Below are positions 31,284-42,454 of a DNA stretch of 64,000 nt, piece after piece. The position numbers and the translations under genes were made by a program. The stretch comes from Agromyces protaetiae (GTDB lineage Bacteria > Actinomycetota > Actinomycetes > Actinomycetales > Microbacteriaceae), in NCBI RefSeq assembly GCF_004135405.1, contig NZ_CP035491.1, forward strand, positions 930,001-994,000, written 5' to 3'. The notes beneath the pieces are model-generated. The model was given only the letters and a program-made list of their open reading frames with translations. It had not been told where the DNA came from and ran no database searches. Positions within the stretch are counted from its first letter, which is position 1, and each line of letters begins with the position of its first letter.

Positions 31284-33866
31284 GTGAGTGCAACGACGAC
31301 CGCATCCCCCGAGAGGATCGCACACGTCCGGTCCATAGACCTCGACGCGCTCGCAGCGGTCCTCTCGCTCGAGGACAAGGTCCGCCTGCTCACCGGCGCC
31401 GCGACCTGGACGATCACCGAACTCCCGCAACTCGGCCTCCGCACGATGACGGTCTCCGACGGCCCCATCGGCGTGCGCGGCACGGGCGAAGACGGCCTCC
31501 CGTCGGCCCAGCTCCCGTCGCCGAGCGCGACCGCCGCGACGTGGGACGAACGCCTCCAGGCCGAGCTCGGCGCCCTCATGGCCGCAGAGGCCCGCCGCAA
31601 GGGCATCGACGTCGTCCTCGCCCCCGTCGTCAACCTCCAGCGCAGCCCCGTCGGCGGCCGCCACTTCGAGTGCTTCTCCGAAGACCCGCTCCTCACCGCC
31701 CGCCTCGCAGTCGCATTCGTCTCCGCCATCCAGGCCGGCGGCATCGGCACGTCGGTCAAGCACTTCATCGGCAACGAGACCGAGACCGCACGCACCGAAT
31801 ACCTCTCCCGCATCGACGAGCGCACCCTCCGCGAGGTCTACCTCGCCCCGTTCGAAGCCGTCGTCGAAGCGGGCGTCTGGACCGTCATGGCCGCCTACAA
31901 CGGCCTCGCCCGCGACGGCGTCGAGGCCACCGCGACCGCCCACGGCCCGCTGCTCAACGGCATCCTCAAGGGCGAGTGGGGCTTCGACGGCGTCGTCGTG
32001 AGCGACTGGCTCGCGACCAAGCACACGGCCGAATCGGCGCTCGGGGGCCTCGACCTCGTGATGCCCGGCCCCGGCGGACCGTGGGGCGCAGCCCTCGTCG
32101 CCGCGGTCGAGAACGGCGAGGTGCCCGAATCGGTCATCGACGAGAAGGTCGTGCGCATCCTGCGCCTCGCCGAGCGGGTCGGCGCCCTCACCGGCGTCGC
32201 CGGCGAGGTGCTCCCCTACGACGCGAGCGGCGCGACCGAAGACCCCGCGGGCGACGAGACCGTCGCGCTCCTGCGCGAGGCGGCGGCGCGGTCGACCGTC
32301 GTCCTGCGGAACGAGGGCGGCCTCCTCCCGGTGACGGATGCCTCGGACATCCGCCGCATCGTCCTCATCGGCCACAACGCGGCCGACCCCTTCACCCAGG
32401 GCGGCGGCAGCGCGTTCGTCACCCCGCCGCACGTCTCCCACCCCCTCGAGGCGCTCCGCGCCGCCTTCCCCGACGCTCGGGTCGACCTGTACCGCGGCGG
32501 CGCGACGACGCTCAAGGCGCCGCTCGTGCCGACCGAGCTCGTCACGACCCCCGACGGCGAGCCGGGCTTCCGCATCGACCACCTCGACGCCGACGGCGCC
32601 GTGATCGACTCGGTGCTCCTGCCCGACGCCGAAGCCCTCTGGTTCGCGATCCCCGACGATCGGGTCGCAAAGGTGCGGCTGACGGCAGACGTCGCGCTCG
32701 AGGCATCCGGCCGTCACGTCATCGACCTCGGACCTGTCGGCGCCCATCGCATCGAGATCGACGGCGTCGTGCAGAGCGAGTCCGACCGCGAGGTCGGCGC
32801 CGAGGTCATCCTCGACTCGAGCTATGCGAATCCCGCCAACGTCGAGACCGCGATCGACGTCGCCGAGCCCCGGCTCGCGCGCGTCGTCGCCGACCTCCAG
32901 GTCATCGACGGCGAATCGTACGGTCGATTCGTGCGCCTCCACTTCCGCTACCGCGCCCCCGGCCTCACGGTCGAGGAAGAGCTCGACCAGGCGATCGAAG
33001 CCGCCGCCGCCGCAGACCTCGCGATCGTCGTCGTCGGCACCAACCCAGAGACCGAGTCCGAAGGCTGGGATCGCCCCGACCTCGACCTTCCCGGCCGTCA
33101 GAACGAACTCGTCCGCGGCGTCGCCGCCGCCAACCCCCGCACGGTCGTCGTCGTCAACGCCGGCGCGCCCGTCATCCTCCCCTGGCTCGACGAAGTGCCC
33201 GCCGTCCTCTGGTGGTGGCTTCCCGGCCAGGAGGCCGGCGGCGCGCTCGCCGCCGCGATCACGGGCGAGATCGAGCCGAGCGGCCGCCTTCCCTGGACGC
33301 TTCCGGCGGACTACGCGGATGTCCCGGTGCCCGACGGCATCCCCGAGAACGGGTACATCGACTACACCGAAGGCGTGCACGTCGGCCACCGCGGCTGGGA
33401 CCGCCTCGGCCTCACGCCCGCCCGCGAGTTCGGCTTCGGCCTCGGGTACGGCGCATGGGAGTACCGCGAGGCATCCGTGGAGTTCCCAGAGCCGGTCGAA
33501 GCATCCGAGACATCCGAAGCCTCCTTCGTCGCCGTCACCGCGACGATCGCCAACCTCGCGACCCGCGACGCCCGCGAAGTCGTGCAGGCCTACCTCTCGT
33601 ACGACGGCGAGGCCGACGGCGAAGCCGCCGGCGACCGCCCGGTCCGCTGGCTCGCGGGCTTCACCGTCGCCGACGTCGCCGCAGGCGACACCGCCGACGT
33701 CCGCATCGAGATCGCGCGCCGCGCGTTCGAGGTGTGGGACACCGAACGTTCCGCGTGGCGCCTGCCGCGCGGACGCTACACCCTCCACATCGGTCGTTCG
33801 AGCCGGGACCTCCCCCTCTCGGTCCCGGTCGACGCCGATGGCGAAGGAGCACTCACCCGGCAGTAA
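31284..33866 (+). CDS. Glycoside hydrolase family 3 beta-glucosidase
   Basis: An 860-aa cytoplasmic enzyme (no signal peptide) that releases glucose or related sugars from beta-linked oligosaccharides. The N-terminal barrel carries SDGPIGVRG, SVKHFIGNETE and GFDGVVVSDW, whose Asp241 is the predicted nucleophile. The second domain has RNEGGLLPV; a PA14-like insertion follows (about residues 400-560); GWDRPDLDLPGRQNELV and WWWLPGQEAGGALAAAI belong to the second domain, and an Fn3-like domain closes it. GTG 31284 has AGGAG 9 nt upstream. First gene of an operon with an oligosaccharide-type ABC importer, so it probably hydrolyses imported oligomers. Confidence 0.92.
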   Translation: MSATTTASPERIAHVRSIDLDALAAVLSLEDKVRLLTGAATWTITELPQLGLRTMTVSDGPIGVRGTGEDGLPSAQLPSPSATAATWDERLQAELGALMAAEARRKGIDVVLAPVVNLQRSPVGGRHFECFSEDPLLTARLAVAFVSAIQAGGIGTSVKHFIGNETETARTEYLSRIDERTLREVYLAPFEAVVEAGVWTVMAAYNGLARDGVEATATAHGPLLNGILKGEWGFDGVVVSDWLATKHTAESALGGLDLVMPGPGGPWGAALVAAVENGEVPESVIDEKVVRILRLAERVGALTGVAGEVLPYDASGATEDPAGDETVALLREAAARSTVVLRNEGGLLPVTDASDIRRIVLIGHNAADPFTQGGGSAFVTPPHVSHPLEALRAAFPDARVDLYRGGATTLKAPLVPTELVTTPDGEPGFRIDHLDADGAVIDSVLLPDAEALWFAIPDDRVAKVRLTADVALEASGRHVIDLGPVGAHRIEIDGVVQSESDREVGAEVILDSSYANPANVETAIDVAEPRLARVVADLQVIDGESYGRFVRLHFRYRAPGLTVEEELDQAIEAAAAADLAIVVVGTNPETESEGWDRPDLDLPGRQNELVRGVAAANPRTVVVVNAGAPVILPWLDEVPAVLWWWLPGQEAGGALAAAITGEIEPSGRLPWTLPADYADVPVPDGIPENGYIDYTEGVHVGHRGWDRLGLTPAREFGFGLGYGAWEYREASVEFPEPVEASETSEASFVAVTATIANLATRDAREVVQAYLSYDGEADGEAAGDRPVRWLAGFTVADVAAGDTADVRIEIARRAFEVWDTERSAWRLPRGRYTLHIGRSSRDLPLSVPVDADGEGALTRQ

Positions 33867-33932
33867 CGCGGTCGATACCGCAGGCAACACCCGAGCACTC
33901 GCTCACACACGGAAATGCAAGGAGGCATGGAA

Positions 33933-35600
33933 ATGAGAAAGAGCATCCTCGCCGCCGGCGCCATTCTGGTCGCCGCCGGCCTCGCCTTCACGGGCTGCAG
34001 CGCCAGCCCGTCGGGCGACAGCGGAGGGGCGAGCACCAAGGTCCTGACGGTCGGTATGCCGAACGGCCCGCAGTCGCCCAACCAGAACCCGCTCGCCACC
34101 GGATCGGCATCGCTCTCGCTCGGCTACGCGTTCGTGGTCTACGAGTCGCTCATGCAGATCAACGAGCTGCACCCGACCGACGACCCGACCCCGTGGCTCG
34201 CCGAGTCGGTCGAGTGGAACGAAGACTCGACGCAGGCGACGATCACGCCGCGCGAGGGCGTCAAGTGGTCCGACGGCGAAGACTTCACCGCCGACGACAT
34301 CGCGTTCTCGATCCAGCTCCGCAAGGACAACCCCGAGCTGAACATCGACTTCCCCGACCAGTACGGCGACATCTCGGTCGAAGACGGCAAGGTCGTCGTC
34401 GGCTTCACGACGTCGCAGTACGTCAACCGCGACAAGCTCTACAAGCTCCTCATCGTGCCCGAGCACATCTGGTCGAAGGAGGCGAACCCCGTCGAGTTCA
34501 CCGACGACGAGATGATCGGCACCGGTCCGTTCCTGCTCGACAAGTTCACGCCGCAGTCGGTCACGATGAAGCCGAACCCGACCTACTGGGGCGGCGAGAC
34601 GAAGGTCGGCGCACTCCGCTACGACACCTTCAACGACAACAACGGCCTGACGACCGCGCTCACGACGGGCGAGGCGCAGTGGGGCTGGACGTTCATCCCC
34701 GACTACGAGAACACGTTCATCGCGAAGGACCCGGAGCACTTCCACCAGGTCGCGGGCGGCGGCTTCGGCGTCGACGTCCTGTTCCTGAACAACGAGACGA
34801 AGCCGTTCAACAACGTCGCGTTCCGTCAGGCGCTCAACCTCACGATGGACCGGCCCGAGATCTCGAAGAAGGCCGGCTACGGCGTGTGGCCCGTGCTGAC
34901 GTCGGTCACGGGTCTGCCGACCCCGACCGGTGACGCCTTCATCGACCCGCAGTTCCAGGGCCAGGAGACCGAGGTCGACGTCGACGCGGCCAAGCAGATC
35001 CTGACCGACGCGGGCTACACGTGGGACGGCTCGGGCGCCCTCCTCGACCCCGACGGCGAGAAGGTCACGTTCGTGCTCACCAACCCGGCCGGTTGGAGCG
35101 ACTACCTGTCGGCCCTCGACATCATCGCGGCGGGCGCCAAGGAGCTCGGCGCCGAGGCCACGGTCGAGCCGATCGTGCAGGACACGTGGTTCAACGACAC
35201 CATCCCGTTCGGCAACTTCCAAGCGAGCCTGCACTGGGTCGACAACGGGTCCACGCCGTGGAACCTCTACTCGAACATCATGGACGGCGCGTCGTACGTG
35301 CCGCTCGGCGAGACCGCGAACTGGAACTTCGGGCGCTACAACAACCCCGACGTGACGGCCGCGCTCGCCGCGTTCAAGGGCGCTTCGGACGACGACACCC
35401 GCGCCGCGGCCATGAAGACGATCCAGGAGGCGTTCGTGAACGACGCTCCCGGCCTCGTGATCTGGCAGCGTCCGGCGGTCGCGCAGTACTCGACGGCCAA
35501 CTACACGGGCTTCCCGACGGCTGAGGACCCCTACGCCAACCCGCAGCCGACGGGCCCGCAGGCTGCGCTGATCCTGTCGAAGCTCGAGCCGACGAAGTAA
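33933..35600 (+). CDS. ABC transporter solute-binding lipoprotein, family 5
   Basis: A 555-aa extracytoplasmic lipoprotein (lipobox FTGC) of the oligopeptide/dipeptide-binding family 5, for example [32 protein letters not shown] and [16 protein letters not shown]. Some members of this family bind cello-oligosaccharides instead of peptides, and the GH3 gene just upstream favours that here. ATG 33933 is chosen because AAGGAGG (33919-33925) is 7 nt upstream; the earlier ATGs at 33915 and 33927 are badly placed. The four transporter genes follow in the same direction. Confidence 0.88.
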   Translation: MRKSILAAGAILVAAGLAFTGCSASPSGDSGGASTKVLTVGMPNGPQSPNQNPLATGSASLSLGYAFVVYESLMQINELHPTDDPTPWLAESVEWNEDSTQATITPREGVKWSDGEDFTADDIAFSIQLRKDNPELNIDFPDQYGDISVEDGKVVVGFTTSQYVNRDKLYKLLIVPEHIWSKEANPVEFTDDEMIGTGPFLLDKFTPQSVTMKPNPTYWGGETKVGALRYDTFNDNNGLTTALTTGEAQWGWTFIPDYENTFIAKDPEHFHQVAGGGFGVDVLFLNNETKPFNNVAFRQALNLTMDRPEISKKAGYGVWPVLTSVTGLPTPTGDAFIDPQFQGQETEVDVDAAKQILTDAGYTWDGSGALLDPDGEKVTFVLTNPAGWSDYLSALDIIAAGAKELGAEATVEPIVQDTWFNDTIPFGNFQASLHWVDNGSTPWNLYSNIMDGASYVPLGETANWNFGRYNNPDVTAALAAFKGASDDDTRAAAMKTIQEAFVNDAPGLVIWQRPAVAQYSTANYTGFPTAEDPYANPQPTGPQAALILSKLEPTK

Positions 35601-35677
35601 CCTCGCGAGAGCGTTGGAACGGGGTGCGGCGGGCGACCGCCCGCCGCACCCCCGACCGCGAGACCGACAAGGACGTC

Positions 35678-36789
<1,112 letters not shown>

Positions 36790-36793
<4 letters not shown>

Positions 36794-37770
36794 AGTTCAT
36801 GACCCGGCGCATCGTCTTCTACCTGATCACCGCGTGGGCGGCGGTCACGATCAACTTCTTCATCCCGCGGCTCATGCCGGGCGACCCCGTCAAGGCGCTC
36901 ATCGCGAAGAACCAGGGCAAGATCCCGACCGACGCGATGCCCGCGCTCTACGCGATGTTCGGCCTCGACGAGCAGAAGCCGCTCCTGCAGCAGTACTTCG
37001 ACTACTGGGGAACGCTCTTCCGCGGCGACCTCGGCATCTCGTTCGCATTCTTCCCGATGCCCGTGACCGAAGTCATCGGGCAGGCGCTGCCGTGGACGGT
37101 CGGCCTCGTCGGCATCGCGACGATCATCAGCTTCTTCGTCGGCACGCTCATCGGCACGGGCATCGGCTGGCGCCGCGGCACGTGGGCCGACTCGCTCCTG
37201 CCGATCTCGACGTTCTTCTCGGCGGTGCCGTACTTCTGGCTCGGCCTCATCGCGATCTTCACGTTCTCGGTGACGCTCGGCTGGTTCCCGTCGTCGGGCA
37301 GCTACGACCGCTCGCTCATCCCGGCCTGGAACTGGGAGTTCGTGTCATCCGTGCTCTACTACGGCACCCTGCCTGCGCTCACGATCGTGATCTCCTCGAT
37401 CTCGGGGTGGATCCTCGGCATGCGCAACATGGTCGTCACCGTGTCATCCGAGGACTATGTGACGGTCGCGCAGGCGAAGGGCCTTTCGGAGCGACGCGTG
37501 ATGTTCGGCTACGCGGCGCGCAACGCGATCCTGCCGCAGGTGTCGAGCTTCGCGCTCTCGCTCGGCTTCATCGTCGGCGGCACGCTCATCATGGAGATGG
37601 TGTTCACCTACCAGGGCATCGGCTTCCTGCTGTTCAACGCGGTCAACGCGAAGGACTACCCCCTCATGCAGGGATGCTTCCTCGTGATCACGATCGCCGT
37701 GCTCGCGGCCAACATCCTGGCCGACTTCGTCTACGCATTCCTCGACCCGCGCACCCGACAGGAGGGCTGA
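36790..37770 (+). CDS. Opp/Dpp-type ABC permease (OppB-like)
   Basis: A 326-aa inner-membrane permease. It begins [34 protein letters not shown], typical of OppB/DppB, and has the EAA-like loop [36 protein letters not shown] that docks on the ATPase. The start overlaps the ATPase stop by ATGA. Its last codons and the following Shine-Dalgarno are part of a 70-bp duplication. Confidence 0.92.
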
Positions 37771-37846
37771 GATGACCGGCCGACTTCGACTCCGTCGAGA
37801 CAGCGAAATCCTCGACCCGCGCACCCGACAGGAGGGCTGAGATGAC
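37739..37846 (+). repeat. 70-bp-period duplication between the two permease genes
   Basis: A 38-bp identical block (TCCTCGACCCGCGCACCC to GGCTGAGATGAC) occurs at 37739-37776 and 37809-37846; GGCCGACTTCG (37719 and 37778) is also doubled. Each copy holds the end of the OppB-like frame (LDPRTRQEG, stop), the AGGAGGG site and an ATGAC start. The middle therefore encodes a 22-codon frame, MTGRLRLRRDSEILDPRTR..., from ATG 37772 to TGA 37840, before the true start at 37842. Real duplication or assembly artefact. Confidence 0.85.
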
Positions 37847-38942
37847 GATCGATCCGACCCTCGTTGAAGAGACCCGCGCCGCAGAGGCGCCGACGCAGGC
37901 GCCGCAGACGGGCGTCGTCGCGGCGGCCGCCGTCAAGCGCAAGCGCGGCAGCGGGCAGCAGTTCTTGTTCTTGCGGAACGCGAAGGCCGTCACCGGGCTC
38001 GCGATCCTCGGGTTCTTCACCCTCATCGCCATCATCGGCCCGTGGATCGCGCCGTACGACCCGAGCGCGCAGAGCGAAGAGCTGCTGCAGCCGCCCTCGT
38101 GGCAGCACCTCATGGGCACGACCCACCTGGGTCAAGACATCTTCAGCCAGCTCATCGTCGGCACGCGCGGCGTCATGGTCGTCGGGTTCGTCGCGGGCAT
38201 CCTCGCGACGGCGATCGGCGTCATCGTGGGCGTCGCGGCGGGCTACCTCGGCGGCGCCGGCGACGAGACGCTGTCGGCGCTGTCGAACGTGTTCCTCGTC
38301 ATCCCGCAGCTGCCGCTCATCATCATCATCGCGGGGCAGCTGCCGAGCGCGGGCGGTCTCACGGTCGCCGTCGTCATCGCCGTCACAGGTTGGGCGTGGG
38401 GCGCGCGCGTGCTGCGTGCGCAGACGCTCTCGCTCAGGAAACGTGACTTCATCGAGGCGGCGCGCGCGAACGGCGAGCGCACGTGGCGCATCATCACGGC
38501 CGAGATCCTGCCGAACCTGACGGCGATCATCGCGTCGGGATTCGTCGGCACGGTCACGTTCGCGGTGCTCTCGCTCATCACGCTCGCGTTCATCGGCATC
38601 GGCTCGGGCAGCGACTGGAACTGGGGCACGGTGCTCTTCTGGGCGCAGAGCCAGCTCGCGCTGCAGCGCGGCGCGTGGTGGTGGTTCATCCCCGCGGGGC
38701 TCTGCATCGCCCTGCTCGGCATGGCCCTCACGCTCATCAACTTCGGCATCGACGAGTTCGTGAACCCGCGGCTTCGGTCGACGGGCATGAACGCCCGGCA
38801 GTTGCGCAAGCGAGGCATCCGGCCCCGCATCGGCTTCACGCCCGTGGAACGCAAGGTGAAGACGGATGCCTCGACCTCGGCGGTCGCGCTCGCGAAGCGC
38901 GCCGCCTCAGCCCCGGATGTCACGAAGGGAACGCGCGCATGA
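37842..38942 (+). CDS. Opp/Dpp-type ABC permease (OppC-like)
   Basis: A 366-aa permease with a 45-residue cytoplasmic N-terminus, then FLRNAKAVTGLAILGFFTLIAIIGPWIAPYDP and HLMGTTHLGQDIFSQLIVGTRG, the OppC/DppC signature. The EAA loop is LSLRKRDFIEAARANGERTWRIITAEILPNL. It forms the channel with the OppB-like protein. The Shine-Dalgarno before ATG 37842 is the second copy of the duplicated block, and the stop overlaps the ATPase gene by ATGA. Confidence 0.92.
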   Translation: MTIDPTLVEETRAAEAPTQAPQTGVVAAAAVKRKRGSGQQFLFLRNAKAVTGLAILGFFTLIAIIGPWIAPYDPSAQSEELLQPPSWQHLMGTTHLGQDIFSQLIVGTRGVMVVGFVAGILATAIGVIVGVAAGYLGGAGDETLSALSNVFLVIPQLPLIIIIAGQLPSAGGLTVAVVIAVTGWAWGARVLRAQTLSLRKRDFIEAARANGERTWRIITAEILPNLTAIIASGFVGTVTFAVLSLITLAFIGIGSGSDWNWGTVLFWAQSQLALQRGAWWWFIPAGLCIALLGMALTLINFGIDEFVNPRLRSTGMNARQLRKRGIRPRIGFTPVERKVKTDASTSAVALAKRAASAPDVTKGTRA

Positions 38943-40036
38943 CGCTCCTCAGCCCCCAGGGTGCGCACACGCCGTCCGCGGTCGTCGACCCCGTGCTCGA
39001 GATCAAGAACCTGTCGGTCGACTACGGCTTCGACCGCAACGCCGTGCACGTGCTGCGCGAGGTGTCGCTGACCCTCGGTCGCGGCGAGGTGCTGGGGCTT
39101 GCGGGCGAGTCGGGCTGCGGCAAGTCGACGCTCGCGTACGCGGCGACACGGCTGCTGCCCCCGCCGGGTCTCATCACGGGCGGCGAGGTGCTCTTCACCG
39201 ACCGCGACGGCACGAAGACCGACCTGCTCTCGCTCGACGACCGCGCGCTCCGCGCGTCGCGGTGGGAGGATCTCGCGATCGTCTTCCAGGGTGCGATGAA
39301 CTCGCTCAACCCCGTGTTCCGCATCGGCGCGCAGATCGCCGACGGCATCCGCGCGCACCGGCCCGAGGTGTCGAAGAAGGAGGCGCTCGAGCGTGCCGCC
39401 GAGCTGCTGGAGCTCGTCGGCATCTCGCCCGACCGACTGCGTGACTTCCCCCACCAGCTATCGGGCGGCATGCGTCAGCGTGTCATGATCGCGATGGCGC
39501 TCGCCCTCGACCCGCAGGTGCTCATCATGGACGAGCCGACGACGGCGCTCGATGTCGTCATGCAGCGGCAGATCGTCGAGCAGATCGCCGAGCTGCGTGA
39601 ACGCCTCGGGTTCTCGGTCATCTTCATCACGCACGACGTGTCCCTGCTCATCGAGATCGCCGACCGTATCGCGATCATGTACGCGGGCGAGATCGTCGAG
39701 GATGCCGCATCGCTCGACGTCTACCACCGCCCACGCCACCCGTACTCGTCGGCGCTGCTCCACTCGTTCCCGCCGCTCCGCGGCGCGCGCCGCGAGCTCA
39801 CGGGCATCCCGGGCTCGCCGCCCGACCTGTCGAAGCTCGGCGGCGGCTGCCCGTTCCGTGACCGCTGCGCGTTCGCGTGGGACGCGTGCACGTCGGTCAC
39901 GCCCGAGCTCACGGCACCGGATGTCCCGGGCGACGACCCGCGGCGCAGCGTCTCGTGCCTCCGGCACGACCCAGAGCGCGTGGCTGCGGCAGGGTTCGAG
40001 CCCAAGCCGGTGCCCGTGGAGCTCGCGCACACGTAG
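38939..40036 (+). CDS. Opp/Dpp-type ABC transporter ATPase (OppD-like)
   Basis: A 365-aa ATPase. Walker A GESGCGKST, Q-loop FQGAMNSLNPVFRIG, signature LSGGMRQRV and Walker B VLIMDEPTTALD; the C-terminal extension holds GGCPFRDRCAFAWDAC. FQGAMNSLNPV is the usual OppD form. Together with the OppF-like protein it makes the heterodimeric motor. Last gene of the saccharide operon, followed by two terminator hairpins. Confidence 0.9.
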   Translation: MTLLSPQGAHTPSAVVDPVLEIKNLSVDYGFDRNAVHVLREVSLTLGRGEVLGLAGESGCGKSTLAYAATRLLPPPGLITGGEVLFTDRDGTKTDLLSLDDRALRASRWEDLAIVFQGAMNSLNPVFRIGAQIADGIRAHRPEVSKKEALERAAELLELVGISPDRLRDFPHQLSGGMRQRVMIAMALALDPQVLIMDEPTTALDVVMQRQIVEQIAELRERLGFSVIFITHDVSLLIEIADRIAIMYAGEIVEDAASLDVYHRPRHPYSSALLHSFPPLRGARRELTGIPGSPPDLSKLGGGCPFRDRCAFAWDACTSVTPELTAPDVPGDDPRRSVSCLRHDPERVAAAGFEPKPVPVELAHT

Positions 40037-40057
40037 GCGCGAGGCATCCGGCTGCGG

Positions 40058-40076
40058 GGCCCTCCGCATGAGGGCC
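40058..40076 (+). terminator. Terminator of the saccharide operon
   Basis: GGCCCTC / GAGGGCC, perfect 7-bp stem with a 5-nt loop, 21 nt after the stop. Confidence 0.75.
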
Positions 40077-40079
40077 GTC

Positions 40080-40118
40080 GTCGGCCCGTGAGTCCGTCAC
40101 CCCGGCTCGCGGGCCGAC
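40080..40118. terminator. Second hairpin, possible terminator
   Basis: GTCGGCCCG (40080-40088) pairs perfectly with CGGGCCGAC (40110-40118). Confidence 0.55.
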
Positions 40119-40123
40119 ACGTT

Positions 40124-40193
40124 TTCAGGAAGGAACCGGCGACTCGCCGCGGCGACGCTTGTCGCAGTGGCGTGTCGCCGGATTGTTCCTGAG
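40124..40193. repeat. Long palindromic element, TTCAGGA family
   Basis: 22-nt arms (40124-40145 and 40172-40193) match at 18 of 22 positions, beginning TTCAGGAA and ending TTCCTGAG; an inner GCGAC/GTCGC stem fills the loop. It shares its tips and its convergent-intergenic position with the element at 28721. Confidence 0.65.
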
Positions 40194-40265
40194 TTCGTCA
40201 TCGAGCCGGCGCCGAAACGGCTGATGCCGAGCCCCGACGGAGCCCGGCATCAGCGGACGGTGGCG

Positions 40266-41660
40266 TCAGCCCGCGAGCGCGCCCGACCGTGAGTGCGCGA
40301 CCTGCTCGTCGCGCGGCACGACCTTGACGCGCTCGCGCGGGAACTCGTCGGCCTCGCCGAGGGCGCGCTCGTGCGCGTCGAGGGCGAGCCAGCCGTCCCA
40401 GGTCGTGTACTCGACCTCGCGCTCGCCGAGGAGGGCGAGCACAGCGTCGGGGTCGTCGACGACGGGAGCCGAAAGGGCGCCGGCCGTCGCGTCCGCCACG
40501 AGGTGCTCGATCGTCTCCATGGCGTCGGACTTCGTGTGGCCGATGAGGCCGACGGGGCCGCGCTTGATCCAGCCGGTCGCATAGAGGCCATGGATCGGCG
40601 AGCCGTCTTCGTCGATCACGCGGCCGGCCTCGTTCGAGACCACGCCGCGTGCGGCGTCGAACGGCGCGCCCGCGAGGGGCGAGCCGAAGTAGCCGACGGC
40701 TCGGTACACGGCCTGCACGTCGTAGTCGCGGAACTCGCCGGTGCCGACGACGCCGCCCGTCGGCACGCCGTCTTCGCCGAGAAGCGGCGTCGTGCGCTCG
40801 AAACGGATGCCCGCGACCTTGCCGTCTTCGCCGAGCACCTCGACGGGCTGGTGGTAGAAGTGCAGGTGCAGGCGGCGGCTCGCGCCCGTGGAGGGACGCG
40901 TGCGCCACGACTCCATGGTGCGGAGCATGATCTTGACCTGGTTGTTCGGCGCCTGCGCCGGGTCGACGTGCGCGAAGTCCTCGTCGGCGACGACGATGTC
41001 GACGTTCGGCACCTCGCCGAGCTCACGGAGTTCGATGGGCGTGAACTTCACCTCGGCGGGTCCGCGGCGGCCGAACACGTGCACGTCGGTCACGGGCGAC
41101 GCCGCGAGCCCTTCGTAGACGTTGGCCGGGACATCCGTCGATCGCAGGTCGACCGCGTGCTTCGCCAGGATGCGCGAGATGTCGAGCGCGACGTTGCCGT
41201 TGCCGAGCACGGCGACCGATTCCGCTTCGAGCGGCCAGGTGCGCGGGACATCCGGGTGTCCGTCGAACCAGCTCACGAAGTCGGCCGCGCCGTACGAACC
41301 GTCGAGCTCGATACCGGGGATGTCGAGGGCCGCGTCGCGGATCGCGCCGGTCGCGAGGATGACGGCGTCGTAGTGCTCGTGGAGTTCGTCGATCGAGAGG
41401 TCGCGGCCGATCTCGACGTTCGCGATGAGGCGGATGAACCCCGCGTCGAGCATCTCGTGCAGCGAGTTGACGATGCCCTTGATGCGGGGGTGGTCGGGCG
41501 CGACGCCGTAGCGGATGAGTCCGTACGGCGCGGGCAGCGACTCGTACAGGTCGATTGCGACTTCGCCGCCCTGCTCGGTGACGGCGTTGTTCAGGATGTT
41601 GCCCGCGTAGATGCCGGCGGGGCCGGCGCCGACGATCGCGACTCGGAGGTTCAGGGTCAC
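40266..41660 (-). CDS. fprA: Ferredoxin/flavodoxin-NADP+ reductase, adrenodoxin-reductase type
   Basis: A 464-aa flavoprotein passing electrons between NADPH and ferredoxin. The FAD-binding motif is VAIVGAGPAGIYAGNIL (near residue 10), SLPAPYGLIRYGVAPDHPRIK is diagnostic of the FprA/adrenodoxin-reductase family, VLGNGNVALDISRIL binds NADP, and GLYATGWIKRGPVGLIGHTKSDA closes the domain. GTG 41660 overlaps the sumT stop (41657) by 4 nt. As the last gene of the sulfate assimilation region it is the likely electron source for ferredoxin-dependent sulfite reductase SirA. Confidence 0.9.
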   Translation of the reverse strand: MTLNLRVAIVGAGPAGIYAGNILNNAVTEQGGEVAIDLYESLPAPYGLIRYGVAPDHPRIKGIVNSLHEMLDAGFIRLIANVEIGRDLSIDELHEHYDAVILATGAIRDAALDIPGIELDGSYGAADFVSWFDGHPDVPRTWPLEAESVAVLGNGNVALDISRILAKHAVDLRSTDVPANVYEGLAASPVTDVHVFGRRGPAEVKFTPIELRELGEVPNVDIVVADEDFAHVDPAQAPNNQVKIMLRTMESWRTRPSTGASRRLHLHFYHQPVEVLGEDGKVAGIRFERTTPLLGEDGVPTGGVVGTGEFRDYDVQAVYRAVGYFGSPLAGAPFDAARGVVSNEAGRVIDEDGSPIHGLYATGWIKRGPVGLIGHTKSDAMETIEHLVADATAGALSAPVVDDPDAVLALLGEREVEYTTWDGWLALDAHERALGEADEFPRERVKVVPRDEQVAHSRSGALAG

Positions 41661-42454
41661 AGCTCGGTTGCCTTTCGAACGGGTGTGGACAGCGCCTCGG
41701 GCGCATACGGGCTCAAGGTGACGACGTCGCCGACGACGACGACGGCAGGTGAACGGATGCCTCGGCGCGCCGCCTGCGAGGCGATCGTGTCGAGCGTTCC
41801 GATCGTGACCCGCTGCGCGGGCCCATACCCATCTTCGACGATCGCGACTGGACATTCGCCCCCACGTTCGCCGCGGGCGAGGGTGATCGCCGAGTTCGCG
41901 AGGGTGCCGATGCCCATGAGGAGCACGACGGTGTGGTCGCGGCCGCCCCCGAGGTCGGCGATCTGGTCGTGTCCGGTCGCGACCGTGAACGCCGTCGCGA
42001 GGCCGCGATGGGTGAGCGGGATGCCGGCGATCGCGGGCACCGACACGGCGCTCGTGATGCCAGGAACGACCTCGACCTCGACGCCCGCGGCCTGGCAGAA
42101 CGCGAGCTCTTCGCCGCCGCGGCCGAAGATGTAGGGGTCGCCGCCCTTCAGGCGAACGACGCGCTTGCCTTGCCGCGCGAGCTGCACGAGCAGGTCGTTG
42201 ATCGCGTCTTGCGGCACGGCGTGGTGGCCCGGGAGCTTGCCGACGTCGACGATCTCGGCGCGGAGCGCCGGGTCGCCCGCCGCAGCGCGTTCGGCCGCGA
42301 GGCCGTCGAGCACCGAGCGGGCGCCGAGCCGGTCGGCCACGATGACGTCGGCCGCCTCGATCGCCCGCAGGCCCCGCACGGTCAGCAGCCCTGGGTCGCC
42401 CGGGCCCGCGCCGACGAGGATGACCCGGCCCGCCGGCCGACTCGGCCCGCTCAT
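41657..42454 (-). CDS. cobA: Uroporphyrinogen-III C-methyltransferase
   Basis: A 265-aa SAM-dependent methyltransferase (SUMT) that makes precorrin-2, the precursor of siroheme. It shows VILVGAGPGDPGLLTVRGLRAIEAADVIVADRL, VVRLKGGDPYIFGRGGEE and VVPGITSAVSVPAIAGIPLTHRG. It lacks the dehydrogenase/chelatase half of CysG; the chelatase is encoded at 51177 (sirB), but no precorrin-2 dehydrogenase is seen in the window. Starts 4 nt inside the ABC permease gene. Confidence 0.92.
   Translation of the reverse strand: MSGPSRPAGRVILVGAGPGDPGLLTVRGLRAIEAADVIVADRLGARSVLDGLAAERAAAGDPALRAEIVDVGKLPGHHAVPQDAINDLLVQLARQGKRVVRLKGGDPYIFGRGGEELAFCQAAGVEVEVVPGITSAVSVPAIAGIPLTHRGLATAFTVATGHDQIADLGGGRDHTVVLLMGIGTLANSAITLARGERGGECPVAIVEDGYGPAQRVTIGTLDTIASQAARRGIRSPAVVVVGDVVTLSPYAPEALSTPVRKATEL

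Noticed and set aside
37772..37840. 22-codon frame between the permeases as a real gene
   Set aside because: It is composed of duplicated junction sequence and repeats the neighbour's C-terminus; treated as a duplication by-product.
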